From positions 1-64,000 of the forward strand of contig JARLGJ010000030.1 of assembly GCA_031296105.1 (NCBI GenBank): a stretch of 64,000 nt of DNA. Reading direction: 5' to 3'. Made by a program: the position numbers and the translations under genes. This document shows positions 17,184-25,850 of the stretch, piece after piece; the stretch's first letter is position 1, and each line of letters starts with the position of its first letter. Under the pieces are notes generated by a model. That model saw only the letters and a list, made by a program, of their open reading frames with translations. It was not told where the DNA came from and searched no databases. This DNA comes from Acidobacteriota bacterium (GTDB lineage: Bacteria > Acidobacteriota > Terriglobia > Terriglobales > Acidobacteriaceae).

Positions 17184-18496
17184 GCTTCGGATGGTGCGGA
17201 CAACTCCTGTTTGTGGACCTGACGCGCGGCGTGGTGACGCGCGAGTCGCTGGATCCGCAAGCGATGAAGGACGCGATTGGGGCGCGCGGACTGGCCACGG
17301 AACTGTATCTGCGCAACGTGGCGGTGGACGCCGATGCGGAGAACGAGCACAACGCGCTGGTGTTTGCCGCGTCTCCGCTGACGGGCACGCTGATGCCGAA
17401 CGGCGGCCACTACAGCGTGGTGACGCGCACGGCGAGCGGACTGGTGCACGCCAACCTGGGCGGAGCCTGGGGTCCGCAACTGAAGTACGCGGGCTTTGAC
17501 GCGGTGATTGTGCGGGGCAAGGCCAGTGGGCCGGTGTACCTGTGGATCCACGACGGCGAGGCCGAGTTGCGCGACGCGCTGGAGCTTTGGGGACAGGGAA
17601 CCACGGCATCGGTGAGCGCGCTGCGCGAAGCGACGGATGAAAAAGCGCGGGTGTGCTGCATTGGGCCGGCGGGCGAGCATGGACTCTCGATGGCGGCGCT
17701 GGTGACGGACGCACTGGGTTCGGCCGCGGCGCCGGGCATGGCCGCGCTGCTGGGCAGGAAATTCCTGAAAGCGATTGTGGTGCGCGGCACGCACGGCATA
17801 CGGCTGGCAAAGGCCGCGGAGTTTATGTCCGCGACGCAGGAGCTGCGGAAGCGCTCGGCCCGGACGATGCTGCATGCGAAGGGCGCGCGGCTGAATGGGC
17901 CGGTGTTCCAGGTGACGTCACTGGAAGAGGACGCGAACGCGCTGCCGAGCGAAGGCCTGCGTCCGCGCGGATGCTTTGGCTGCGCTGCAATCTTCTCCAC
18001 CTTTACCGACCAGTTGACGGGCGAGACGCTGGCGAGCTTTGGGCGCGACAGCCTGCCGCACATCAACCGCGCCCGCCTGCTGGAGTATCACGCGTTCACC
18101 GATCTGGGATTGGACTACGTGCGGGCCAAGGCTTGCCTGGCGCACGTGGAGCGCAAAGAAGGCGAGGACGAGTTCGACCTGGCGGTGCGCTTGGCGCATG
18201 GGCAGTTGAACGGCGCGGCCACGGAAGAAAGCGTGGCGCAGGGTGCGGCGGGCGGATGCGCGGTGGGCGGCTTTGTGCTGGTGCCGGCGCTGAAGACGAC
18301 CAGCATTGGGCAGGAGAACGGCGTGGACGCGGCGGCACTGGCGGCGGCGGAGTCGGCGGGGTGCTGTCCGTTTGCGGCGGCGGCGATGCCGCCCGAGGAA
18401 ATCGCACACATTCTTACTTCGGCGACGGGGATTGAGTATTCGCCGGAAGACGTTCTGCGGGCTGGCCGGCGACTGGCCACAGCCACCGGAAAGTGA
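17180..18496 (+). CDS. Short, divergent aldehyde:ferredoxin oxidoreductase (AOR)-like protein
   Basis: Relative of tungsten-pterin AOR enzymes, which interconvert aldehydes and acids using ferredoxin. At 438 aa it is well short of the usual 600 or so. The N-terminal AOR domain is recognisable (ARGLATELYLRNV, SPLTGTLMPNGGHYSVV, GGAWGPQLKYAGFDAVIVRGKA, LGRKFLKAIVVRG). Of the four Fe-S ligands, Cys265, Cys268 and Cys395/396 remain but the third position is Phe272. One pterin motif survives as DLGLD (from residue 308); the second is changed (ESAGCC). Much of domains 2 and 3 is missing. The frame is intact and codon use matches neighbours, so it is maintained, perhaps as a non-standard or non-catalytic subunit. 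Start is the ATG overlapping the Fe-S gene. Confidence 0.82.
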   Translation: MSFGWCGQLLFVDLTRGVVTRESLDPQAMKDAIGARGLATELYLRNVAVDADAENEHNALVFAASPLTGTLMPNGGHYSVVTRTASGLVHANLGGAWGPQLKYAGFDAVIVRGKASGPVYLWIHDGEAELRDALELWGQGTTASVSALREATDEKARVCCIGPAGEHGLSMAALVTDALGSAAAPGMAALLGRKFLKAIVVRGTHGIRLAKAAEFMSATQELRKRSARTMLHAKGARLNGPVFQVTSLEEDANALPSEGLRPRGCFGCAAIFSTFTDQLTGETLASFGRDSLPHINRARLLEYHAFTDLGLDYVRAKACLAHVERKEGEDEFDLAVRLAHGQLNGAATEESVAQGAAGGCAVGGFVLVPALKTTSIGQENGVDAAALAAAESAGCCPFAAAAMPPEEIAHILTSATGIEYSPEDVLRAGRRLATATGK

Positions 18497-18504
18497 GAGT
18501 AACG

Positions 18505-19980
18505 ATGCAGGCAATTATCACAGAACGGCAGGAAACACCGATGGGCGCAAGGGCGCCAGAGCCGCGGCAGGAGACTCCGGCGGCAGGAGGCAGCGGCGCG
18601 TTTCTGCTGTCGCTGCTGCTGTCGGCCTTCGCGCTCTGCGGATCGCTGGGGCTGTTGTTTTACGCGCGCGGCAACACCATCGCCATGGATGTGGCGAGCC
18701 TTCCCTGGCTGAATGTGCGCGACGCGATGTTCGGCGTGCGCATTGACGCCCTGAGCCAACTGATGCTGCTGGCGGTGACGATCTGCGGCTTTCTGGTGGT
18801 GCTCTACTCGGGCTCCTACATCAGCCGCAACAACCGCGAGCATCCCAGCGAACACGGGCAGGGGCGCTACTACTTTTTCACCGTGCTGTTCATCGCCTCG
18901 ATGGTGGGGCTGGTGTCGTCGCCGAATCTGTTCCAGATGTTCTTGTTCTGGGAACTGACGACGATCTGCTCGTGGGGATTGATCTCCTTCTACGGAACGA
19001 AGGAGGCGCTGGCCTCGGGCTTTAAGGCCATGCTGATCACCTACGGCGCGGGGTTGTTCCTGATGGCGGCGGTGATCCTGGTGTACGTCAACACGGGCTC
19101 GTTCGCCTTCACGGCGATCAATCAACTTTCTCCGGCATTGAAGACGGTGGTGGTGGCGTTCCTGGCGATTGCGGCCTTCGGCAAGGCGGCGCAGTTCCCG
19201 CTGCAAACCTGGCTGCCCTCGGCCATGACCGCGCCAACCCCGGCCTCCGCGTATTTGCACGCGGCGGCCATGGTGAAGGCCGGTGTGTACCTGATGGCGC
19301 GCGTGGTGATCTCGCTGACGATCTTTCCGCCGAAGCTGGCCTTACTCTTTACCGGGCTGGCGATGGTGACGATGTACGTGGGCGTGTTGCAGTACGCGGT
19401 GCAGGACGACCTGAAGCGGTTGCTGGCCTACTCTACGATTGCCAACCTGGGCTACATGATGCTGGGCCTGGCGATGGGCGCGCTGGGATCTCCACTGGCG
19501 CTGCGCGGCGGATTGCTGCACCTGATCGGCCACGCCTTCACCAAGAGCCTGCTGTTCCTTTCGGTGGGAGCCATTTCCTACGCCACCGGAACGCGCAGCA
19601 TTCGCAAGCTGAGCGGCCTGGGCAAGCGCATGCCAATTACGGCGCTGTGCTTTGTGCTGGGCGCCATGGCCATCAGCGGCGTGCCGCCGTTCACCCTGTT
19701 CTGGAGCAAGTTCCTGATTGTGAGCGGCGCGATTCAGTTGAGCACGCGCTGGGGCATTGCGCTGGCGGTGCTGGCGCTCACCGAGAGCGTGATTGGTTTC
19801 TCCTGCTTCCTGCGCGTGGTGCACAAGGTCTTCTTTGGACCGGTGTCGCCGGCGGCGGAGCTGGCGCAGGATCCTCCGGCGGGCATGACGGTGGCGCTGG
19901 TGATTCTGCTGCTGCTCTCGCTGGGAGCGACATTCCTCGGGCTGCCTTTGATTGGGCAGGTCGTGCAGGGAGTGAAGTGA
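18505..19980 (+). CDS. hyfD: Hydrogenase-4 membrane subunit HyfD-like (NuoL/M antiporter family)
   Basis: Proton-translocating membrane subunit of the group 4 [NiFe] hydrogenase complex. 491 aa from ATG 18505 (E. coli HyfD 479), about 14 hydrophobic segments. The conserved antiporter core is present: FWELTTICSWGLISFYG, KAAQFPLQTWLPSAM with the buried Lys, HAAAMVKAGVYL and the central HLIGHAFTKSLLFL. The open frame begins at GTG 18493, but the ATG has the better-placed GAGAG. It starts the membrane arm and is followed 1 bp later by hyfB. Confidence 0.88.
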   Translation: MQAIITERQETPMGARAPEPRQETPAAGGSGAFLLSLLLSAFALCGSLGLLFYARGNTIAMDVASLPWLNVRDAMFGVRIDALSQLMLLAVTICGFLVVLYSGSYISRNNREHPSEHGQGRYYFFTVLFIASMVGLVSSPNLFQMFLFWELTTICSWGLISFYGTKEALASGFKAMLITYGAGLFLMAAVILVYVNTGSFAFTAINQLSPALKTVVVAFLAIAAFGKAAQFPLQTWLPSAMTAPTPASAYLHAAAMVKAGVYLMARVVISLTIFPPKLALLFTGLAMVTMYVGVLQYAVQDDLKRLLAYSTIANLGYMMLGLAMGALGSPLALRGGLLHLIGHAFTKSLLFLSVGAISYATGTRSIRKLSGLGKRMPITALCFVLGAMAISGVPPFTLFWSKFLIVSGAIQLSTRWGIALAVLALTESVIGFSCFLRVVHKVFFGPVSPAAELAQDPPAGMTVALVILLLLSLGATFLGLPLIGQVVQGVK

Positions 19981-19981
19981 A

Positions 19982-22000
19982 ATGAGTCCCATGCATATCT
20001 TCGTATTCGCAATGTCGGTGCTGGGCCTGACCAGCGTGCTTGCCCTGTTGTGCGGCAAGCAACGCCTGCTGGCCGGCGGAGTGAACCTGGCGGGCGTGCT
20101 GCTGGCAAGCGTGGCCATGTTTGTGCTGGCGGTGCGGGCCATGTTCTACGCGCCGGTGGCGTTCAGCTTTGGACGGGTGTCGCTGCTGGGGCTGAACTCG
20201 GAAGTGATTTTCCAGATCGACGTGCTGAGCGCGATCTTCCTGATGATTATCTGCGTGCTGGCCACGGCCTCGGCCTTGTACAGCATTCGCTACATTGCGC
20301 ACTACCACGAGGACCCGCGGCGCTACTACTTTCCGTTCCCCTTGTTTATTGCGGGAATGATGTCAGTGGTCTGTGCCGCCGACTGGTTCTGGTTCCTGGT
20401 GTTCTGGGAAGTGATGACCCTGGCCTCCTACTTCCTCGTCATGTTCGAGAACGTGGAAGAGAGCAACCTGAAGGCGGGCTTCATTTACTTCTTCATGACG
20501 CAGATGACGTCGATGGGGTTGATGCTCGGGGTGATTCTGCTGGGGCACTGGGCGGGCTCGACGGCCTTTGCCGCGGCGCCGCCGCTGCTGCTGGACCTGG
20601 CGACGAACAAGCCGCTGGGACTGACGGTGCTGCTGTTCCTTTTCTTCCTGGCCTTTGCTACCAAGGCGGGCATGTATCCCCTGGGCATCTGGCTGCCGCT
20701 GGCGCACCCGGCGGCTCCGGCCAGCATCAGCGCGCTGCTTTCGGGCGTGATGATCAAGCTGGGCGTGTACGGACTGCTGCGCATCTTTGTGTGGCAGTTG
20801 CCACTGGGCACGGCCACGCACGGCTGGGGAATTTTGATTGCATCGTTCGGCGTGCTCTCCATGCTGATTGGCACGCTGCGCGCGCTGGGCGAGCACGACT
20901 GCAAGCGCCTGCTGGCACAGCACAGCATTGGACAGATGGGCTACGTGCTGCTGGGGCTGGGCATGGGCATGGCCTTGATGCAGACGAGTCCGCTGTTCGC
21001 GATGATCGCCTTTGCAGGATGCCTGTATCACATCATCAACCACGCTTGCTTCAAGTCGCTGCTGTTCTTTAACTCCGGCGCGATTCTGCATCGCACGGGC
21101 ACGCGCGACCTGGATAGCCTGGGCGGACTGGCCGGGTTGATGCCGGTCTCGGCCGCCTGCGGACTGGTGGGCGCGCTGTCCATTGCGGGCACGCCGCCGT
21201 TCAACGGCTTTGTGAGCAAGTGGCTGCTGTACCAGTCCACGATTCTGGGCGACAGCCACAAGCCGCTCTATGTGCTGTTCGGCGTGGCGGCCCTGTTCAT
21301 CAGCACGGTGACCTTGGCTTCGTTCGTCAAGTATTTGGGAACGTCGTTCCTGGGCACTCTGCCGGAGCGCTTTGCGCAGCAGAAAAAGGGCGGCGAGGCG
21401 TCGATGGAGATCGTGGAGATCGTGCTGGCCGTACTCTGCTTCGCGCTGGGCGTGGTTCCGGGACTGGTGATGGGAGTGTTGCAGCGCGCGTTGCAGCCTG
21501 TGTTCACGGCCAGCGGGCTGCCGGGCGTGGCGGCCTTGCCGGGTGCGGGCACTGCGGTGCCGGTGAATGGAGTGGCCGCGGCCGCCGTGGCGCCGGCGGT
21601 TGTTCTGCTGGGACTGCTGGGCTGCATCGTGCTGGTGGCGATCATTCACAACTCGGTGAAGGTGCCGGTGCGCGCGGCCGCGATTTGGAACTGCGGCGAA
21701 CTCATTGAGAACGAGCGTGTGCGCTACCGTGCCAGCAGCTTCTACCGTCCGTTTAAGGAAATGATTCATCCGGTGTATGAGCAGGTGACGCTGCCCACGC
21801 CGCACGTGCCGAAGTTCGTGCTGCAAATCTTCGACGTGGACCGCTGGCTGTACTTCCCGGTGGCGCGCTTCTTTACGCGGGTGAGCCGTGCGGGCAGCCG
21901 GATGCATAACGGCGCTCCGCAGCTTTACTTGTTGTGGCAGGTGATCGGGTGCGCGGCCTCAATCGCGCTGGTGGTGTGGCTTATGGGAGGTGTGAAATGA
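19982..22000 (+). CDS. hyfB: Hydrogenase-4 membrane subunit HyfB/HycC-like (NuoL family)
   Basis: Large antiporter-like subunit of the membrane arm, 672 aa, the same length as E. coli HyfB. The antiporter domain includes FWEVMTLASYFLVMFE, KAGMYPLGIWLPLAHPAAP, SGVMIKLGVYGLLR and HIINHACFKSLLFFNSGA. A long extra C-terminal part with a further membrane segment and a charged stretch (ENERVRYRASSFYRPFKEM) resembles HycC/HyfB. It begins 1 bp after hyfD and overlaps hyfG by 4 bp. With HyfD and HyfF it makes three antiporter-like subunits, suggesting ion pumping coupled to H2 chemistry. Confidence 0.92.
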   Translation: MSPMHIFVFAMSVLGLTSVLALLCGKQRLLAGGVNLAGVLLASVAMFVLAVRAMFYAPVAFSFGRVSLLGLNSEVIFQIDVLSAIFLMIICVLATASALYSIRYIAHYHEDPRRYYFPFPLFIAGMMSVVCAADWFWFLVFWEVMTLASYFLVMFENVEESNLKAGFIYFFMTQMTSMGLMLGVILLGHWAGSTAFAAAPPLLLDLATNKPLGLTVLLFLFFLAFATKAGMYPLGIWLPLAHPAAPASISALLSGVMIKLGVYGLLRIFVWQLPLGTATHGWGILIASFGVLSMLIGTLRALGEHDCKRLLAQHSIGQMGYVLLGLGMGMALMQTSPLFAMIAFAGCLYHIINHACFKSLLFFNSGAILHRTGTRDLDSLGGLAGLMPVSAACGLVGALSIAGTPPFNGFVSKWLLYQSTILGDSHKPLYVLFGVAALFISTVTLASFVKYLGTSFLGTLPERFAQQKKGGEASMEIVEIVLAVLCFALGVVPGLVMGVLQRALQPVFTASGLPGVAALPGAGTAVPVNGVAAAAVAPAVVLLGLLGCIVLVAIIHNSVKVPVRAAAIWNCGELIENERVRYRASSFYRPFKEMIHPVYEQVTLPTPHVPKFVLQIFDVDRWLYFPVARFFTRVSRAGSRMHNGAPQLYLLWQVIGCAASIALVVWLMGGVK

Positions 22001-23730
22001 CGACCGCTCAGGTGACGATGACAACCGCTCCGGAAACTCTGACGAAGGCGCAGAAGATTCTGCAGGGCATTCAGGAAAAGTTCGGCGTGGCCTTGATTTC
22101 CGCGGAGAATCCGCGCCCCGACCGCCTGTTCCTCAAGGTGCGGCGAGAGGAGATCCGCCCCATCACCGACTACGTGTTCAACACGCTGAAGGGGCGCATG
22201 GTGATGTCCATTGGCACCGATAAGACGCCGGTGGATGGACATTACGAGGTGAGCTACCTGTACGCGCTGGACGCCGAGGGCATCGCGCTCAATCTGAAAG
22301 AGCTGGTGCCGGAGAATGATCCCGTGGTGCCTTCGGTGGCCGGCATTGTGACCTACGCGAACTGGAACGAGCGCGAGGTGTACGACCTGCTGGGCGTGAA
22401 GGCCGAAGGACACCCTGACCCGCGGCGGCTGGTGCTGGCCGACGATTGGCCGGACGATGTGTTTCCGCTGCGCAAGAGCGTGCCGTACAACTTCAAGCCT
22501 CCGGTGCGCGACGTAAAGCCGCCGATGCGCGAGCTGACCGAGCGCGAGAAGAAGTCCACCATCGTCAACGTGGGACCGTTCTTCCCGACGCTGGAAGAAG
22601 CCGCATCGTTCCGCCTGTTCGTGGAGGGCGAGCGTATCATCGGCGCGGATTACCGCGGGTTCTTTGCGCATCGCGGCATCGAGAAGCTGACAGACAACGT
22701 GCTGGACTACAACCAGATTCCGTTCATGGCCGAGCGCATCTGCGGCATTTGCGGCTTTGTGCACAGCGCCTGTTACTGCATGGCGGTGGAACACGCTGCC
22801 GAGGCCGAGGTGCCGCCGCGGGCGCAGTACATCCGCGCGGTGATGATGGAGTTGGAGCGCATTCACAGCCACTTGCTTTGGCTGGGACTGGCGGCGCACT
22901 ACCTGGGCTTCGACACAGTGCTGATGCAGTCGTGGCGCATTCGCGAACCCATCATGTGGCTGGTGGAGGCCATCACCGGCAACCGCAAGACCTACGGATT
23001 GAACCTGCCGGGCGGCGTGCGCCGTGACTTTACGAACGAACACTGCGACAAGATTCTTGAGGTGATTGCCAAGATCGAGAAGGAAGCCGGCGAACTGGTG
23101 GCGGCCGCGGCAGAAGATCACACGCTGAAGATGCGCCTGGTGGACGTGGGCCGCCTGACGCCGGAGGACGCGCGGCTGCTGTGCTGCGTGGGTCCGACGG
23201 CGCGCGCCAGCGGCGTGAACATCGACGCGCGCAAGGACTTTCCGTACTGCGCCTTTCCGGACTTGAAGTTCAAACCGGCGGTGCAGCACACGAACGACAT
23301 CTGGGGACGGCTGCTGGTGCGGGCGGAAGAGACATTTACATCCATCGATCTTGTGCGGCAGATGCTGGCCCGGCTGCCCGAGGGCGAGATCATGGCGCCG
23401 GTGGGCAACATTCCGCCGTGGCGTGAGGGCGTGGGCGTGGCCGAGGCTCCGCGCGGCGAGTGCGTGCACTACGTGGAGACCGGGCACGACAACCGTCCGT
23501 ACCGCTGGCGCGTGCGCGCCGCCACGTATCCGCAGTTGCAGGCGGTGCCCTACATGCTGGAGGGAATGCACGTGGCGGACTTCCCGATCATCGTGGGCAG
23601 CATCGATCCGTGCTTCTCCTGCACCGAGCGTTTGATTACCGTGGACCGCGGCAACGCGAACAAGCTGCGGATTTACGAGAAGAAAGATCTGCTGGCGATG
23701 AGCCGGCGGCGAACCCAGGAATTGAGGTAG
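21997..23730 (+). CDS. hyfG: Hydrogenase-4 large subunit HyfG/HycE (NuoC-NuoD fusion, [NiFe] site)
   Basis: Catalytic large subunit of a group 4a [NiFe] hydrogenase, 577 aa (E. coli HyfG 571). An N-terminal NuoC-like domain (about 1-170, with YDLLGVKAEGHPDPRRLV) is fused to the NuoD-like catalytic domain. The nickel ligands are visible: CGICGFVH at Cys249/Cys252 and DPCFSCTER at Cys539/Cys542. A 32-residue tail follows Arg545, consistent with C-terminal processing by the HycI-type protease encoded downstream. The ATG overlaps the hyfB stop by 4 bp. Both Cys pairs intact means a catalytic [NiFe] centre, unlike NuoD. Confidence 0.95.
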   Translation: MTTAQVTMTTAPETLTKAQKILQGIQEKFGVALISAENPRPDRLFLKVRREEIRPITDYVFNTLKGRMVMSIGTDKTPVDGHYEVSYLYALDAEGIALNLKELVPENDPVVPSVAGIVTYANWNEREVYDLLGVKAEGHPDPRRLVLADDWPDDVFPLRKSVPYNFKPPVRDVKPPMRELTEREKKSTIVNVGPFFPTLEEAASFRLFVEGERIIGADYRGFFAHRGIEKLTDNVLDYNQIPFMAERICGICGFVHSACYCMAVEHAAEAEVPPRAQYIRAVMMELERIHSHLLWLGLAAHYLGFDTVLMQSWRIREPIMWLVEAITGNRKTYGLNLPGGVRRDFTNEHCDKILEVIAKIEKEAGELVAAAAEDHTLKMRLVDVGRLTPEDARLLCCVGPTARASGVNIDARKDFPYCAFPDLKFKPAVQHTNDIWGRLLVRAEETFTSIDLVRQMLARLPEGEIMAPVGNIPPWREGVGVAEAPRGECVHYVETGHDNRPYRWRVRAATYPQLQAVPYMLEGMHVADFPIIVGSIDPCFSCTERLITVDRGNANKLRIYEKKDLLAMSRRRTQELR

Positions 23731-23737
23731 GCGGGAC

Positions 23738-24640
23738 ATGCGAAGCGTTCTTGTCGGAATCTTCAATCTGCTGTTTGCACTGGCGGCGGCGCCGCTGCTG
23801 GACGGCATTCTGCGCCAGGTAAAAGCCAGGCTGCACTCGCGCCGCGGCCCCAGCATCTTCCAGACGTATCTCGATCTGGGCAAGCTGATGGTGAAGGACG
23901 ATCAGGCGGGCGCGAACAACACGATCTTCAGCCTGACGCCGATCGTCTGCTTTGCCTCGGTGCTGCTGGCGGCGCTGTTCATCCCGATGGGCGGCGTGGT
24001 GCCCTTGGGCTTTGCCGGAGACACGCTGGTGCTGATGTACATCCTCACCATGGGTCCGCTGTGCGTGTGCCTGGGCGGCATGGCGTCGGGCAGCCCGTAT
24101 GCGTACGTGGGCGTGAGCCGCGAAATCATGACGCTGATGGTGGTGGAGCCGGTGATGGTGATGTCGCTGATCGCCTCGGCGGTGAAGGCGCACTCGCTGA
24201 TGCTGGTGGACTGCATACGGCAGCCGCTGGGCGCGGGCCCTTCGCTCTCGTTCATCATCTGCGGCGTGGCGTTCTTTCTGGCGCTGCAGCCGGAAGTGGC
24301 CAAGGTTCCGTTCGACCAGGCGGAAGCCGAGCAGGAGATCATGGAAGGCCCGCTCGTCGAGTACTCCGGCCGCAAGCTGGCGATGCTGAAGTGGTCCTTT
24401 TACAGCAAACAGATTGTGTTGATCACGCTGTTCACGGAGTGGTTCCTGCCGTGGCCAGCACTGGAGAGCCTGCCGCTGCGCATGGCGTGCACGGTGCTGA
24501 AGGTGCTGGTGGTGGCGGCGCTGGTGGAAGTGATCGCGCAGGTATTCCCACGTTTGAAGATCAACCAGAGCATGCGGTACTTCGTCTCGGTGAACGCCTT
24601 CGCGCTCAGCGGGCTGATGCTCGCGGTCATAGGACTGTAA
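23738..24640 (+). CDS. hyfC: Hydrogenase-4 membrane subunit HyfC/HycD (NuoH family)
   Basis: Membrane anchor joining the peripheral arm to the antiporter subunits. 300 aa, about eight hydrophobic segments. NuoH-family motifs are clear: LLDGILRQVKARLHSRRGPSIFQTYLDLGKL and FDQAEAEQEIMEGPLVEYSGRKLAML, which carries the acidic residues near the quinone-like cavity. It follows hyfG by 7 bp and precedes hyfH by 11 bp. Length compares with 307 (HycD) and 322 (HyfC) in E. coli. Confidence 0.94.
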   Translation: MRSVLVGIFNLLFALAAAPLLDGILRQVKARLHSRRGPSIFQTYLDLGKLMVKDDQAGANNTIFSLTPIVCFASVLLAALFIPMGGVVPLGFAGDTLVLMYILTMGPLCVCLGGMASGSPYAYVGVSREIMTLMVVEPVMVMSLIASAVKAHSLMLVDCIRQPLGAGPSLSFIICGVAFFLALQPEVAKVPFDQAEAEQEIMEGPLVEYSGRKLAMLKWSFYSKQIVLITLFTEWFLPWPALESLPLRMACTVLKVLVVAALVEVIAQVFPRLKINQSMRYFVSVNAFALSGLMLAVIGL

Positions 24641-24651
24641 GAGGTGAAACG

Positions 24652-25179
24652 ATGATCAGCAAGATCAAAGAAGCTCTGATCTGCCTGCGCGCGCCGCGAG
24701 TGACGTTCCGTTATCCGCTGGAGCCGATGCCGGCGCCGGCGCGCTTCCGCGGCCGACCCACGATCGACGGAGCGAAATGCATCGGCTGTGGCGCGTGTGC
24801 CGCCGTCTGTCCGCCGCGCTTGATCGACATCCACGGAGAGGGCACGACGCGCACGGTGGAACTGAACTTCTCGCGTTGCACGTACTGCGCGCGTTGCCAG
24901 GAAGTTTGCCCGGTGGGCGCCATGCAGTGCACCACGGACTTTGAGACCGCGACCAACGACCGTGCCAACTACTCGGTGAAGGTGGAACTGGCGGCCGTGG
25001 CGTGCCAGAGCTGCGGCACGCCGTTCATCACGCAGAGGATGCAGCAGAAGCTGATGGCGGAGTTCCAGCCGGCGTGGATGCAGCAGCGGAACGAACTGCC
25101 GGAATGGCTCTCACTGTGCCAGAGCTGCCGCGTGGAAAAGACGGGCATGACGATGGGGAGGAACATCAAAAATGGCTAG
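24652..25179 (+). CDS. hyfH: Hydrogenase-4 Fe-S subunit HyfH/HycF (NuoI family)
   Basis: 175-residue ferredoxin-like subunit carrying electrons to the [NiFe] subunit. Two [4Fe-4S] motifs are visible, CIGCGACAAVCPP and CTYCARCQEVCPV, and the C-terminal half has two extra CxxC pairs (CQSCGTPF and CQSCRVEK) as in HycF. The start is ATG 24652 (AGAGGTGA upstream). It overlaps hyfE by 8 bp. Confidence 0.93.
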   Translation: MISKIKEALICLRAPRVTFRYPLEPMPAPARFRGRPTIDGAKCIGCGACAAVCPPRLIDIHGEGTTRTVELNFSRCTYCARCQEVCPVGAMQCTTDFETATNDRANYSVKVELAAVACQSCGTPFITQRMQQKLMAEFQPAWMQQRNELPEWLSLCQSCRVEKTGMTMGRNIKNG

Positions 25180-25837
25180 CTCCTCGGTAATGTACATCAG
25201 CCTGCTGATGATCGTGACCTCATTCCTGATGGTGGAGTGGCGGCAGTTGACCGGCGCCATCTACACCTATCAGGCGCAGTCGGTCCTCATCGCGCTGACC
25301 TTTGCGTTGTACGCGCACTCGCTGCACAATCCGGCGCTTTACTTCTGGGCGGTGACGGCGCTCGTCAGCAAAGGCATTCTGGTGCCATGGCTGCTGCGGC
25401 GCTACGTGGACAAGGTGCATCCGGTGGAGAGCGAGCCGATGCTGAATCCGATCCTCTCGCAGGTGATCGGCTTCACGGTGGTGACCGTGGTGTTCTGGTG
25501 GGTGTTCACGAATCACGACCGGCTGGTGGTGCTGCCGTCGCTGGCGGGCGAGCCTTACCGCATGAACCTGGCGGTGGCGGCGGCGATCCTGGTGATCGGC
25601 TTCTATTCGCTGCTGACGCGGCGCGACGCCTTCAAGGTGGCGATCGGGCTGTGCCTGCTGGAGAACGCAATTCACCTCAGCCTGGTGAGCCTGGCGCCTT
25701 CGATACCCGAGACGGCGATGATCGGCGTGGTGACCGACGTGGTCATCTCGGTGTGGCTGCTGCTGTACATCATCGCCAACGTGTACCGCGTAACCGGCTC
25801 GGTGGATACATTCAACCTGCGCAATCTGCGCGGATAA
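25172..25837 (+). CDS. hyfE: Hydrogenase-4 membrane subunit HyfE
   Basis: 221-residue membrane protein with about six to seven hydrophobic segments, corresponding to E. coli HyfE (216 aa), which has a NuoK-like C-terminal part (GLCLLENAIHLSLVSL, with the membrane Glu). HyfE distinguishes the larger hydrogenase-4 complex from hydrogenase-3, which lacks it. It overlaps hyfH by 8 bp and is followed after 13 bp by hyfF. Confidence 0.9.
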   Translation: MASSSVMYISLLMIVTSFLMVEWRQLTGAIYTYQAQSVLIALTFALYAHSLHNPALYFWAVTALVSKGILVPWLLRRYVDKVHPVESEPMLNPILSQVIGFTVVTVVFWWVFTNHDRLVVLPSLAGEPYRMNLAVAAAILVIGFYSLLTRRDAFKVAIGLCLLENAIHLSLVSLAPSIPETAMIGVVTDVVISVWLLLYIIANVYRVTGSVDTFNLRNLRG

Positions 25838-25850
25838 AGAGGGCAGGACT

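Noticed and set aside
21925..23883. 652-codon leftward frame opposite hyfG
   Set aside because: His/Arg/Gln-rich antisense shadow; hyfG has all [NiFe] motifs.
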